Source: Clostridiaceae bacterium (lineage in GTDB: Bacteria; Bacillota; Clostridia; Oscillospirales; Acutalibacteraceae). From it: a stretch of DNA of 10,874 bases. Shown here piece after piece: positions 1 to 7,472 of the stretch (position 1 is its first letter; the number at the start of each line of letters is the position of its first letter). The notes below the pieces were generated by a model. It ran no database searches. It worked only from the letters and a program-made list of their open reading frames with translations, and had not been told where the DNA came from. The DNA is taken from NCBI GenBank assembly GCA_904502175.1, contig CAJGDU010000025.1, forward strand, positions 1 to 10,874. Reading direction: 5' to 3'. Made by a program: the position numbers and the translations under genes.

Positions 1-628
1 AGTACTTGCCCCGTACGAAGTTGGACTCCTGCCAGATAGTAGACTCCTGCGGTTTCTGATGAGCGGCTTTCAGCGCGGCATCGGTGGGCAGCAGACCATA
101 GGTGACCGCCGCCAGCCGCTGATGAAGCGTTTTGGAAAACAGTCCGTACGTTTGGATGTCCAGATCATAGGTGACCGCAACCGTAATGGTTTTGCCGTCC
201 ATGAGGATCTGCGTGTCCCGAAAGTCCAGTCCCTCATACCCGTTCCGGACCCCCTGGCTCTTCAGCCATTCGTCCACGTTGTCCCGGGCAAAGTTCTCCC
301 GGACCAGTAGTTTGGCGACCGCCGGTCCTGTCAGGGCGAGGTCGGAAAAGCCCTTTTCCCCGTCCAGAGACAAGAGCTTCATAAGCCCCGGAAGGTGTTC
401 TTCCGCAGCGTCTTTCAAGTATTCGGTCCGTCCCATGACATAGGAGTACTGGGACAGTTCCATGGCCGTTTCGGACAGCGCGTCCTCCACTTCTGCCTCG
501 ACCTTGATGACATTCAGGATAGACAAAAGCGCCATCAGGCAAATGGTGAAAACAGTCAGGGCCAGGGCGCCCTCAACGGTGTAAGACCCCCGGGTCCGGC
601 TCTCCTCAGAGCACACGGAAACTCTCAT
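1..628 (-). CDS. TadE-like minor pseudopilin, C-terminus cut by the window edge
   Basis: This frame opens at ATG 628 and stays open for 209 codons to the left edge, so the C-terminus is missing. A GGAGG box at 635-639, six bases upstream, fixes the start. The N-terminus shows a type IV prepilin-like signal: a basic stretch, then a glycine at residue 14 followed by SYTVE, so the glutamate falls at +5 after the predicted cut, then a hydrophobic segment to about residue 37. This is the layout of TadE/TadF-type pseudopilins, which are cut by the prepilin peptidase and act as minor pilins or assembly initiators at the membrane. The rest is a soluble, acidic domain that I do not recognise. The start overlaps the lipoprotein gene by 23 bases, which suggests translational coupling. 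The family call rests on the signal and context, not on the C-terminal domain. Confidence 0.75.
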   Translation of the reverse strand, partial: MRVSVCSEESRTRGSYTVEGALALTVFTICLMALLSILNVIKVEAEVEDALSETAMELSQYSYVMGRTEYLKDAAEEHLPGLMKLLSLDGEKGFSDLALTGPAVAKLLVRENFARDNVDEWLKSQGVRNGYEGLDFRDTQILMDGKTITVAVTYDLDIQTYGLFSKTLHQRLAAVTYGLLPTDAALKAAHQKPQESTIWQESNFVRGKY

Positions 629-1160
629 AAGACGCCTCCGCAAGTGCAATGGTTTTTTCTGATGCATCGCCCGCGCTCCACAGGTAGAGGACATAGGCAT
701 CCGGCGCTTTGAAGAACCCTCCGGCAAAGTGCGCCCGTTCGCCGGTCCGCCCGTTCGTGAGGCTGCCCCGGACTTTGATGCCGCCCGGCGTCTCCTCATA
801 GCGGTCATACTGGAACGCCACCTGGCTTCGGTAGTACTCCGTGTTGAAAAACAGTTCGAGTTCTGCGGCGATGCACTCCTCCACCGAGCCCTCTGTCACC
901 GGTCCCGCCAACAGGAATGCGTCGGGACCCTCAAACACCTTTCCGACGTTGCCGCGTGACGGCCAGTCCGCAGGGACGGAAACTTCAAAAGAGGAAAAGT
1001 GGGCGGTGACCATGGCCGAGCTCGACATGTGTTGTTTTGTTCCGGTCGTGGAAACGGCCCCATCAGTTCCCTTTTCCGACCGCCCCCCGCAGGCTGCCAG
1101 CAGAACAGTGAACACCAAAGCCAGCACGACCAGCCTCGCGCGACGTTTCTCAATACGCAT
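606..1160 (-). CDS. Small lipoprotein embedded in the Tad operon
   Basis: Predicted lipoprotein of 184 residues. The N-terminus has a basic region (residues 2-9), a hydrophobic core and a lipobox L-A-A-C with the lipidated cysteine at residue 24, so the mature protein should be tethered to the outer face of the cytoplasmic membrane. A Ser/Thr/Gly-rich linker follows, then a compact domain starting around FSSFEVSVPADW and ending at the C-terminus. That pattern recalls PsbP/DcrB-like small lipoprotein domains, but this is only an impression. I chose ATG 1160 over the upstream GTG at 1169 because AAAGGAAG (1169-1176) lies eight bases from the ATG and overlaps the GTG. It overlaps the DUF5702-like gene by 11 bases and the next pseudopilin by 23 bases, so it is surely part of the same operon. 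A role in pilus anchoring or stability is inference. Confidence 0.8.
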   Translation of the reverse strand: MRIEKRRARLVVLALVFTVLLAACGGRSEKGTDGAVSTTGTKQHMSSSAMVTAHFSSFEVSVPADWPSRGNVGKVFEGPDAFLLAGPVTEGSVEECIAAELELFFNTEYYRSQVAFQYDRYEETPGGIKVRGSLTNGRTGERAHFAGGFFKAPDAYVLYLWSAGDASEKTIALAEASYESFRVL

Positions 1161-3822
1161 AAGTCTCACTTCCTTTCACGGTGTGGGTCACGATTTTGGC
1201 AGAGGCGTCCAGACGGACGGCCCGATAGGTCTTCACAATATGAAAACTCTTCTCGCCGGTGTGACAGTTGGCCTGCATGATCATCGCGGAGCGGGTCAGC
1301 ATGCCCTGTTTTACGCTGTTTTTCACGATACCGGCAAACACGAATACCTTCAGATAATCTTTGTAAGACATGGCGGTGCCGGAATACGAAGAGAGCGCTG
1401 TGTTGGAAGGGGTGCTCCCGCCGCTTTCCGAGCCCAGGTATCCGGAGAGGGTGCCCGCATAGTCATCGATGGCCTCGATGACATCGGCCTTCACTTCTTT
1501 CCCGCCCGCTTCCAGAGCCTGATGGATCTTCTGCTCTGCGGACGAGACTTTCCGGTCCACCGCCTTTTCCACTTCGGAAAACAAGGTGGAATAGGCATCC
1601 TGCAGCCCGTGGGCAATGGCGGTGGCCGCCGTTTTGGAAACGGTCTCATCCAGAGAGGTCAGATCTTTGTAGTTGCCATAGATAGTGTCGGTCAGCGGGC
1701 CGAGGGCTGTTGCGGAAAACGCGGCTTTCGCAGCCTGGTATCCTGCGGACCCGTTGTCCGCTGAGCTCACCGCGTCCAGGAGCATGTTTTGAATATCCTC
1801 CCGGGACAGAGAAGCCTGCTTTTCGGTCTGGTCCGAAATGACCGTTGTTACCCGGGATTCCACCGGGGTGATGATCATGTTGGTCAGAGACTCTACCGCG
1901 CCTTCGGTGGTTTCCCGCAGGTAGCTCATGGTCGCGTCCCGGACCCCTTCGATCTTGTCGTCAGCCGCTTTCTCGATGCGGGCGTACACGTCGTCGACCG
2001 TGTGGCTTACGAGCGATGTTGCGCCCTGTTGCAACTTCCCGGCAAGGCCGGAAAGGCTCGTGGTCCAGGTGGCGGCATTTTTATAGAGCGGCACCGTGCC
2101 GCCTTTCAGAAGCGTCGACACATCGCTCACCGACTCCGCCATGGCCCAGGCTCCCAGAAGGAGGTTTTGCACGACCGCTACGCCGGCGCCGGTCCAGGAA
2201 GCGATGGCGGCCGCGGCCGTCAGGGCTTCCGCCCTCATCTGGGCGTTGGAGAAGGCATAAATAGAATTGAACAAGACACGGACCATGAAAATGAGTTCTT
2301 CTGCCAAATGGATGTTGGCCGGCAGATGGTCCTGACCGAACAGGATGTACTCCACTTCGCCCCGGAACAACGGCCCCTTGGAGAGGACTGCCCCCGCCAG
2401 GTTTTTATCTTCCTCGCCGCTGGTATAACAGCTGAACATTTCCGTGAGGTATTCCTCCACGTAACAGTCTGACATCAGGCTGTCCGTGCTGCCGGTCAGG
2501 CTCCGGAAGAACGCCTTCAGCGCGCTCATCTGGGTCTGTGTATCGCCGCTGCCCGCTCCGGAAACCGCGAGTGCTGACGAGTTGCCCACCGCGTTGATGG
2601 CGGAAGCCACGGCGGACCCCACCGTTCGCGACACAGACTGGGATGGCGCATTGGCCGTCAGCCCGCTCCGGTCCACATCTGTCGGGATCTCCTCCCCGGA
2701 ACCGTGTTTCGTTTTGCTTCCGGCGATGTACCCAAAGAGGGCATTTTTCCGGTAGGAGAGGGACGGCGGGTCGGGGTCTTTGATGGACGCAGGGTCTACC
2801 AGGGCAGCCGGGACCTCCTCGCCTGCAGCGGCTGCGGCCTCTGCTTCCCGCAGCGCTTTTTCCGCAGCCTGCCGGTCTTCGGAGGCCTTCTGTTTCGCTG
2901 CCATGTAGTCATCGAGGGCTGTCCGGTCCTGCTCCAGCTGCGCTTTCAGGGTGTCCACCCCGCTGTCATTCAAAATGTCGGCGGTGGTTTTATAGTCGCC
3001 GGCCATGAGTGCTTTCGCCTCTCCCTCCGGCATCTGATCCAGCGCATTTTTCCATCGTTTTGCCGCTTCGTCTGTTTTGTGCACGCCGGACTTCAGTTTG
3101 TCGAGGCCGGAGGAGAGGGCGTCCATGGCCTTCCGCTCCGCTTCCGGGTCAAACGTGTCCGTTGTTTCCGGCAACTTGTCCGCCATCCTGGTCATCTGCT
3201 TGCTGACCCCGGAAAGCGATTTGTAATAGTCTTTGCTTTTGGAAAGCGCTTCCGCCGCGCTGTCCACGTTCCGAAACGCGCCAAGCCGCTGGGAGACGCC
3301 CCTGGCAAACTGGTACGGACCCCTGTATTTCATGTAATCGGTGATGGTCCGTTCCATAACGTTGGGCCGGGCCAGAGACGCTTCTTCCGGAAACTTTAGC
3401 GTAAAGTTTTTTGTGGACGTGTTGATGTAGTTGTCGTATGAGGCGCGGGAGCGGTCTCCCAGAAGACCGCCGAAGAACCCTTCCACGTATTTTTCAATGA
3501 CGGAAGGATCGCCGGACGTAATCTCTCCCGCGTCTATGGTGCCGGAGAAAACGGCCGCCAGCTGTGACTCAAACTTGTCCTTTGACCGGCCCATCGCAAA
3601 TAACCCGTACCAGTCTTTCAGGGCCTGATCGTAGTCGTTGAGCGCCGCGTTTCCCGTCAGGTCGAGGGCTTCCTCCACGCGGGCTTTGGCCGCTGCGGTC
3701 CTCCCGGCGTCAATGGCGAAATAGGTCCCGCTGAACAGGGGCATGAGAATGAGGATGAGAAAAACAGAAACAGACCCGCGCAGGGACTGACGCAGGATCG
3801 TTTTCCGGCGGTTCGTTCGCAT
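1150..3822 (-). CDS. DUF5702-like large membrane-anchored Tad-locus protein
   Basis: An 890-residue protein starting at ATG 3822 behind a GAGGAGG box. The N-terminus is basic (RTNRRKTILRQSLRG), followed by one membrane segment at about 17-38 (SVSVFLILILMPLF). Then comes AIDAGRTAAAKARVEEALDLTGNAAL and a WYGLF stretch, typical of the long TadE/TadG-like proteins of clostridial Tad loci classed as DUF5702. Further matches to that family, from memory, are GEVEYILFG near residue 488 and SYKDYLKVFVF near the C-terminus. Residues about 291-335 are Lys/Glu/Ala-rich and probably a coiled coil, followed by a Pro-rich break; another Ala-rich, possibly membrane-active stretch lies at 530-565. The glycine-plus-five position is phenylalanine, not glutamate, so classical prepilin cleavage is uncertain. 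It sits 13 bases after tadE and overlaps the lipoprotein gene. It is probably an extracellular structural or tip component; its exact function is unknown. Confidence 0.8.
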   Translation of the reverse strand: MRTNRRKTILRQSLRGSVSVFLILILMPLFSGTYFAIDAGRTAAAKARVEEALDLTGNAALNDYDQALKDWYGLFAMGRSKDKFESQLAAVFSGTIDAGEITSGDPSVIEKYVEGFFGGLLGDRSRASYDNYINTSTKNFTLKFPEEASLARPNVMERTITDYMKYRGPYQFARGVSQRLGAFRNVDSAAEALSKSKDYYKSLSGVSKQMTRMADKLPETTDTFDPEAERKAMDALSSGLDKLKSGVHKTDEAAKRWKNALDQMPEGEAKALMAGDYKTTADILNDSGVDTLKAQLEQDRTALDDYMAAKQKASEDRQAAEKALREAEAAAAAGEEVPAALVDPASIKDPDPPSLSYRKNALFGYIAGSKTKHGSGEEIPTDVDRSGLTANAPSQSVSRTVGSAVASAINAVGNSSALAVSGAGSGDTQTQMSALKAFFRSLTGSTDSLMSDCYVEEYLTEMFSCYTSGEEDKNLAGAVLSKGPLFRGEVEYILFGQDHLPANIHLAEELIFMVRVLFNSIYAFSNAQMRAEALTAAAAIASWTGAGVAVVQNLLLGAWAMAESVSDVSTLLKGGTVPLYKNAATWTTSLSGLAGKLQQGATSLVSHTVDDVYARIEKAADDKIEGVRDATMSYLRETTEGAVESLTNMIITPVESRVTTVISDQTEKQASLSREDIQNMLLDAVSSADNGSAGYQAAKAAFSATALGPLTDTIYGNYKDLTSLDETVSKTAATAIAHGLQDAYSTLFSEVEKAVDRKVSSAEQKIHQALEAGGKEVKADVIEAIDDYAGTLSGYLGSESGGSTPSNTALSSYSGTAMSYKDYLKVFVFAGIVKNSVKQGMLTRSAMIMQANCHTGEKSFHIVKTYRAVRLDASAKIVTHTVKGSETYAY

Positions 3823-3835
3823 GGCGGGCCTCCTC

Positions 3836-4405
3836 TCAGAGATACTCTTTGTCCATCTGGATATAGCGCCCGAAGCGCTGTTCCAGAAAAGTTTTCAGTC
3901 CGGTGTCTTCCGCGATATCTTCTGCCAGGTCGACATTTGCCGCGTATTCCGTAGGCTTCCGAAGGTCCCGCTCCGAACGGACGGTAAAGAGCCGGTTTCC
4001 GTGAAAAGAACAGGACGCCATCGCGGTCACCTGGCTCCCGGTGGCGTTTTCTTTCAGCGAAGAAGAAAACCGCAACCCGGGCATGACCTGCATGGCGGTC
4101 AGCCGGCGTTCCATATCGGCGGAGCAGGCAGACAGAGTCTCTGGATCGACCCCGTGGGCAGACAGCTGCCAGTAGACGCGGTCTCCGCCGACCGCTCTGG
4201 CAGCATCTTCCGCGGCCCGCTCCGTTACATGAAACGCATAGACGTGGAAAAACAGCAGCAGCAACAGGTACAGCAGTGCCACGACGGTCACAAGGACAAC
4301 GGGAAACACATACGAAAACTCGATGACCTGGGCGCTGCCCCGGTCCGGGTCTTCTCTGTCAGACCTCCATACCGCTTCGGATCTTTTCAAACATCTTGGT
4401 GACAA
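3836..4405 (-). CDS. tadE: TadE-like pseudopilin
   Basis: A protein of up to 189 residues. A charged N-terminus of about 22 residues ends in DRG, then SAQVIEFSYVFPVV opens a long hydrophobic segment (about 28-53). This is the TadE pattern: glycine, short spacer, E-F, membrane helix. The glutamate lies at +6, not +5, if the cut follows Gly23. A helical ERAAEDAARAVGG stretch follows, as in TadE proteins, then a soluble domain with two cysteines. In the family the role is minor pilin or assembly initiator. The start is unsettled: the frame has only TTG candidates before the hydrophobic segment (4405 and 4390), neither with a good ribosome binding site, while a GGAGG lies inside the region after them at the flp stop. 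With TTG 4405 the gene overlaps flp by 47 bases. The frame itself is certain; the first residues are not. Confidence 0.8.
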   Translation of the reverse strand: MSPRCLKRSEAVWRSDREDPDRGSAQVIEFSYVFPVVLVTVVALLYLLLLLFFHVYAFHVTERAAEDAARAVGGDRVYWQLSAHGVDPETLSACSADMERRLTAMQVMPGLRFSSSLKENATGSQVTAMASCSFHGNRLFTVRSERDLRKPTEYAANVDLAEDIAEDTGLKTFLEQRFGRYIQMDKEYL

Positions 4406-4580
4406 TGTCGGTCATCTCACTTCGGAAGATCGCCACCAGCGCGATGACGACGATAATGATGAGCACCATGGCGACGATGTTGATTTCGCCGCTGGTATCC
4501 GCCGCCAGGCGGGCTCTGGTCTTTGTCATCCAGCCGAGCAGGGCGGTCAGGAATGACACGAATCGGTTCCACAGGTTCAT
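4359..4580 (-). CDS. flp: Flp1-like type IVb mini-pilin
   Basis: A 73-residue small protein starting at ATG 4580, eight bases after an AGGAGG box that overlaps the tadC stop. A basic, weakly hydrophobic leader of about 31 residues ends in ADTSG; then EINIVAMVLIIIVVIALVAIF forms one hydrophobic helix (about 33-52), followed by an amphipathic tail SEMTDIVTKMFEKI. This matches the Flp1-like pilins found in clostridial Tad loci, which are usually this size and sit beside tadC and tadE. The prepilin peptidase would be expected to cut after Gly31; the glutamate is then at +1 rather than the classical +5. This should be the main subunit of the pilus. It lies 12 bases after tadC. Only one flp copy is visible in the window. 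Confidence 0.85.
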   Translation of the reverse strand: MNLWNRFVSFLTALLGWMTKTRARLAADTSGEINIVAMVLIIIVVIALVAIFRSEMTDIVTKMFEKIRSGMEV

Positions 4581-4592
4581 TGTTGATTCCTC

Positions 4593-5447
4593 CTAAAATA
4601 AGTTTCGAAAAGCCGGCACGATGATCATGAGCAGAATGCCGACAAACATAAACAAAGTGGGCATGAGCAGTTTTTGTTCTGCCAGTTCTCCCTGTGTCCG
4701 GGCGGAGTTTTTCCGGTCGGTCCATGCGTTTTCCGCCATCTCGTTCAAAGTGCGCGGAAAGTCCGGCCCGCCCTTCACGAGGTTCTGCTTGTAGAGAGAA
4801 ACGAACTTCTTCATTTCCCGAAGCGGCGCTCGAAGGCTCAGCGTGTCCAGCGCCTCGTCGACGGGCATGCCGTTTTGCACGCTGGAAGACACCCGTCGCA
4901 TTTCCCGAAACAAAAGCCCGTCTGAGGAGACCGCGACCCGTTCAAAGGCTTCACTTGCCGTGATTCCCACATTCACCATGAGCGACATCTCAGTCAGCAT
5001 GGCAGGATACTGGGAAAGGATCTCCCTGTGACGCCGTTTTACGGTGTTGTCCAGCCAGTAATCGAAGTACAGGCAGAGGCCGGCCAGCAGCAGCAACTCC
5101 ACGAAAAACAGGAACACATCGCCCGTGACCGCCAATAAAAGAAGCAGGAGCGGTAACAGCAGGAGAAGATAGGTGCAACCCGCATTTTGGGCGCTGGCTG
5201 CGACCCGCTCCGCCTCCAGCGGTGTCATCAGCTCCAACAGTTTGCGATACCGGTCATTGGAGCGGCGGTCTTTCCGACGCAGGGTCCTTCGGACCCGTCC
5301 GCCCGCCGGGAACAGGGATTCCAGACAAAAGACCGGAAACTCTGTTGCCTCGAACGGGTCAGAACGGGAGCGAAGAAGAAAGATAGATGAAATGGCCGCG
5401 AGCACGCTCGCGAAAGTGAGCAAAATAAGGCGAAACAGATAGGTCAT
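4593..5447 (-). CDS. tadC: TadC-type inner-membrane platform protein
   Basis: A 284-residue protein of the type II secretion F (GspF/T2SSF) superfamily, which forms with TadB the membrane platform that TadA drives. Membrane segments can be seen at about 4-24, 92-108 (a striking run of leucines), 110-130 and 262-279. The T2SF domain spans about 143-279: it opens with REILSQYPAMLTEMSLMVNVGITASEAFERV, the usual YP..L..M...V.aG.s...A pattern, and ends in a final helix followed by PAFRNLF. Size and topology are normal for TadC. Start ATG 5447 is 12 bases after the tadB stop, with a modest GAGG box overlapping that stop. Order tadB-tadC-flp is the common one and supports the assignment over TadB. 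Confidence 0.9.
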   Translation of the reverse strand: MTYLFRLILLTFASVLAAISSIFLLRSRSDPFEATEFPVFCLESLFPAGGRVRRTLRRKDRRSNDRYRKLLELMTPLEAERVAASAQNAGCTYLLLLLPLLLLLLAVTGDVFLFFVELLLLAGLCLYFDYWLDNTVKRRHREILSQYPAMLTEMSLMVNVGITASEAFERVAVSSDGLLFREMRRVSSSVQNGMPVDEALDTLSLRAPLREMKKFVSLYKQNLVKGGPDFPRTLNEMAENAWTDRKNSARTQGELAEQKLLMPTLFMFVGILLMIIVPAFRNLF

Positions 5448-5459
5448 AGGGCAGCGTCC

Positions 5460-6266
5460 TCAGACCCGGATGTCGACGATCTGCCGACCCCACCAGTAGG
5501 AGAAAAGGAAGACCCCGAGCGCAGCGGCGTTCACCGCCATGGAAGAAGAGTCATCGGTGATGAGACCGCCGCCCAGAACGCGCAGAGACGCCAGGATGAC
5601 CAGCGGCATGAGCACCATGATGTTCAGCTCGTTTTTTGGGCCGGTCAGGACCGTCTGGATCTCCTGCTCCACAGCGATCTTCTCGATGACCATGGAGCGG
5701 GTGTCTCCCACGATGTGCTTCAGGTTTCCCCCCGCGGTGCTGCAGATCTGATAGATCTCCCCGAAGGTCCGCACGTCGGAACACCCGGTCTCCTCCGCCA
5801 TTTCCTGCAGCAGCTCCGGGATGGGCCTTCCGTTTTTCAGACCTTCTGATACTTTTCCGGAGGCGTATCGGATAGGCGCTCCGGACTCGTAAAGCCCTTT
5901 CATATCGTCATCTGCCGTCAGGAACGACTCATAGCCGTTTCGTCCGACCGAGAGAGAGGTGGCGATGGAGTCCAGGTAGTCGCAGAACTGGTCGAGAAAC
6001 TCCTGTTTTCGACGGGCCATCTGCCGGTGCACGAACGCGCGGCGGCAGTACCAGCCGAAGGCCAGCGCAAGCAGGGCTTCCGGCACGATATGGTGAAACA
6101 GCAGGTACCCGGTCACGAGCCCTCCGGCAGCACCGGCAAAGAACCCGACGGACAGATCGCGAACCCCGTATGTTTTCCCACAATAGGACTCAAAAAAAGA
6201 AATACGGGTCTTCCGGGTCCGGCTCTCTTCGCCTTGCGCGGACCGTTTTCGCAGGGTCATCTTCAT
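5460..6266 (-). CDS. tadB: TadB-type inner-membrane platform protein
   Basis: A 268-residue GspF/T2SSF-superfamily protein, partner of TadC in the pilus platform. After a basic cytoplasmic N-terminus (to about residue 37) there are membrane segments at roughly 38-75, then the T2SF domain from about 88 (FLDQFCDYLDSIATSLSVGRNGYESF) through AEETGCSDVRTFGEIYQICSTAGGNL to EIQTVLTGPKNELNIMVLMPLVILASL, with final hydrophobic segments at 214-233 and 243-259. The GP-K-E-hydrophobic pattern near 209-217 is typical of TadB. Start ATG 6266 has a GGAGG box nine bases upstream. The first 77 bases overlap the end of tadA in another frame, so both start site and ribosome binding site lie inside tadA. Confidence 0.9.
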   Translation of the reverse strand: MKMTLRKRSAQGEESRTRKTRISFFESYCGKTYGVRDLSVGFFAGAAGGLVTGYLLFHHIVPEALLALAFGWYCRRAFVHRQMARRKQEFLDQFCDYLDSIATSLSVGRNGYESFLTADDDMKGLYESGAPIRYASGKVSEGLKNGRPIPELLQEMAEETGCSDVRTFGEIYQICSTAGGNLKHIVGDTRSMVIEKIAVEQEIQTVLTGPKNELNIMVLMPLVILASLRVLGGGLITDDSSSMAVNAAALGVFLFSYWWGRQIVDIRV

Positions 6267-7461
6267 AGCGATAAACCTCCTGTTTCCAGGTATGGGTCAG
6301 CTGCTCTCCGGTCGGGACCAGCGCCCCTTCTCTTCGTTCGTAGAGGCGGTTGAGGACGATGTCTTCGTCCTCCATGCCGATGATTTCCGTGATCTCCAGG
6401 ACCACGCGACGCTTCGTGGACAGACGCCCCAGGTGGACGATGATGTCGATGCTAGAGGCGATTTGCCGGCGGACCGCGTTCAGCGGCAGCCCGGACCCGC
6501 CCTGCAGGACCATGGTCTCCAGACGCCGCAGCATGTCTTCGCAGGAATTGGCATGGCCGGTCGACAGGGACCCGTCGTGCCCGGTGTTCATGGCCCCCAG
6601 CATATCGAGGGCCTCTTCTCCCCGTACTTCACCGACAATGATGCGCTCCGGACGCATGCGGAGCGAGGTGCGGATGAGGTCCCGGATGGTGATCTCTCCG
6701 CTGCCGGCCGTATTGGAGTTGCGGGTCTCCAGCCGGACCAGATTGGCAATGCCGGTCAGCTGCAGTTCCGCGGAATCTTCGATGGTGATGATGCGTTCGC
6801 TCTTCGGGATATAGTCCGAAAGCGCGTTCAGAAAGGTGGTTTTTCCGGAGCTGGTGCCGCCGCTGATGAAAATGTTGTACTTGGACTTCACAAGCCCTTC
6901 CAGGAACGTGGCGGCCTCTTCGCTCAGCGTGCCGAACTCCACCAGAGTCTGCATGGTGATGCGGTTTTTGGGAAACCGGCGGATGGTGACGACCGGGGTC
7001 TCGATGGAAGCCGGCGGCAAAACGACATTGACCCGCTCCCCGCCCGGCAGCCGGGTATCCACGATGGGGTTGGCCCGGTTCACTTCTCTGCCGGCGCTGG
7101 CAACGATGCGCTGAATGATATCGTCCAGTTCTTTTTCGCTGGAAAACGTGTGTTCCGCTCGCCGGACAACGCCGTTCTGTTCCACAAAAATGATGTCCCA
7201 GGCGTTGACCATGACTTCCGAGATGGAGTCGTCGCCCAGGTACTCTTCCAGGACCCCGAGGCCCCGGAAATTACCATATAGTGTCTGTGTATATTGCCGC
7301 AGCCGCTCCGGGGAAAAGTCTTCCTCCGGGTTCTGCCGCATGAGGATCTTTCGGATGAGAGCCTTGAGGGCCTCATCCTCCATTTCTGACAGCCCTTCCG
7401 TCAGATACAGCTCCCGCCGCACCCGGCGGAGGATGTCCTGCTCGTTTCGGGTCGCATCCAT
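6190..7461 (-). CDS. tadA: TadA/CpaF secretion ATPase
   Basis: A 423-residue hexameric traffic ATPase of the VirB11/GspE superfamily, which powers pilin extraction and assembly from the cytoplasmic face. All motifs are intact: an N-terminal domain with LEEYLGDDSISEVMVNAWDIIFVE (71-94), TRLPGGERVNVVLPP (136-150), Walker A GGTSSGKT (201-208), Asp box ITIEDSAEL (225-233), Walker B RIIVGEVRGEEALDML (273-288) and His box GHDGSLSTGHAN (294-305). Length is normal for CpaF. Start ATG 7461 lies 11 bases after the tadZ stop behind AAGGAAA. The last ~25 residues, charged then ending PYFFF, are encoded in the region overlapping tadB and look like a poorly conserved tail. TadA sits directly after tadZ, as usual. 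Confidence 0.96.
   Translation of the reverse strand: MDATRNEQDILRRVRRELYLTEGLSEMEDEALKALIRKILMRQNPEEDFSPERLRQYTQTLYGNFRGLGVLEEYLGDDSISEVMVNAWDIIFVEQNGVVRRAEHTFSSEKELDDIIQRIVASAGREVNRANPIVDTRLPGGERVNVVLPPASIETPVVTIRRFPKNRITMQTLVEFGTLSEEAATFLEGLVKSKYNIFISGGTSSGKTTFLNALSDYIPKSERIITIEDSAELQLTGIANLVRLETRNSNTAGSGEITIRDLIRTSLRMRPERIIVGEVRGEEALDMLGAMNTGHDGSLSTGHANSCEDMLRRLETMVLQGGSGLPLNAVRRQIASSIDIIVHLGRLSTKRRVVLEITEIIGMEDEDIVLNRLYERREGALVPTGEQLTHTWKQEVYRYEDDPAKTVRARRREPDPEDPYFFF
6276..6280 (-). promoter_or_regulatory. tadB ribosome binding site inside tadA
   Basis: A perfect GGAGG on the minus strand, nine bases before ATG 6266 and within the coding sequence of tadA. It decides the tadB start and shows that tadB initiates on its own despite the 77-base overlap. 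Confidence 0.8.
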
Positions 7462-7472
7462 GGTGTGTTTCC

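Noticed and set aside
841..1764. Long plus-strand open frame of 307 codons
   Set aside because: It is antisense to the lipoprotein and DUF5702-like genes, has no recognisable domain, and arises from the GC-rich codon use of the minus-strand genes.
4249..4282. Short run of CAG-like triplets
   Set aside because: It encodes the leucine-rich membrane helix of TadE read from the other strand and is explained by codon choice.
4359..4372. Programmed +1 frameshift joining flp and tadE, prfB-style
   Set aside because: GGAGG followed by TGA-C is suggestive, but the box overlaps the slip codon GTC instead of sitting three bases before it, and re-pairing on TCT would be poor. Kept only as an alternative in the start-site finding.
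6292..7281. Plus-strand open frame of 329 codons
   Set aside because: It lies wholly antisense to tadA, whose motifs are all intact; the antisense product is low-complexity and matches nothing.
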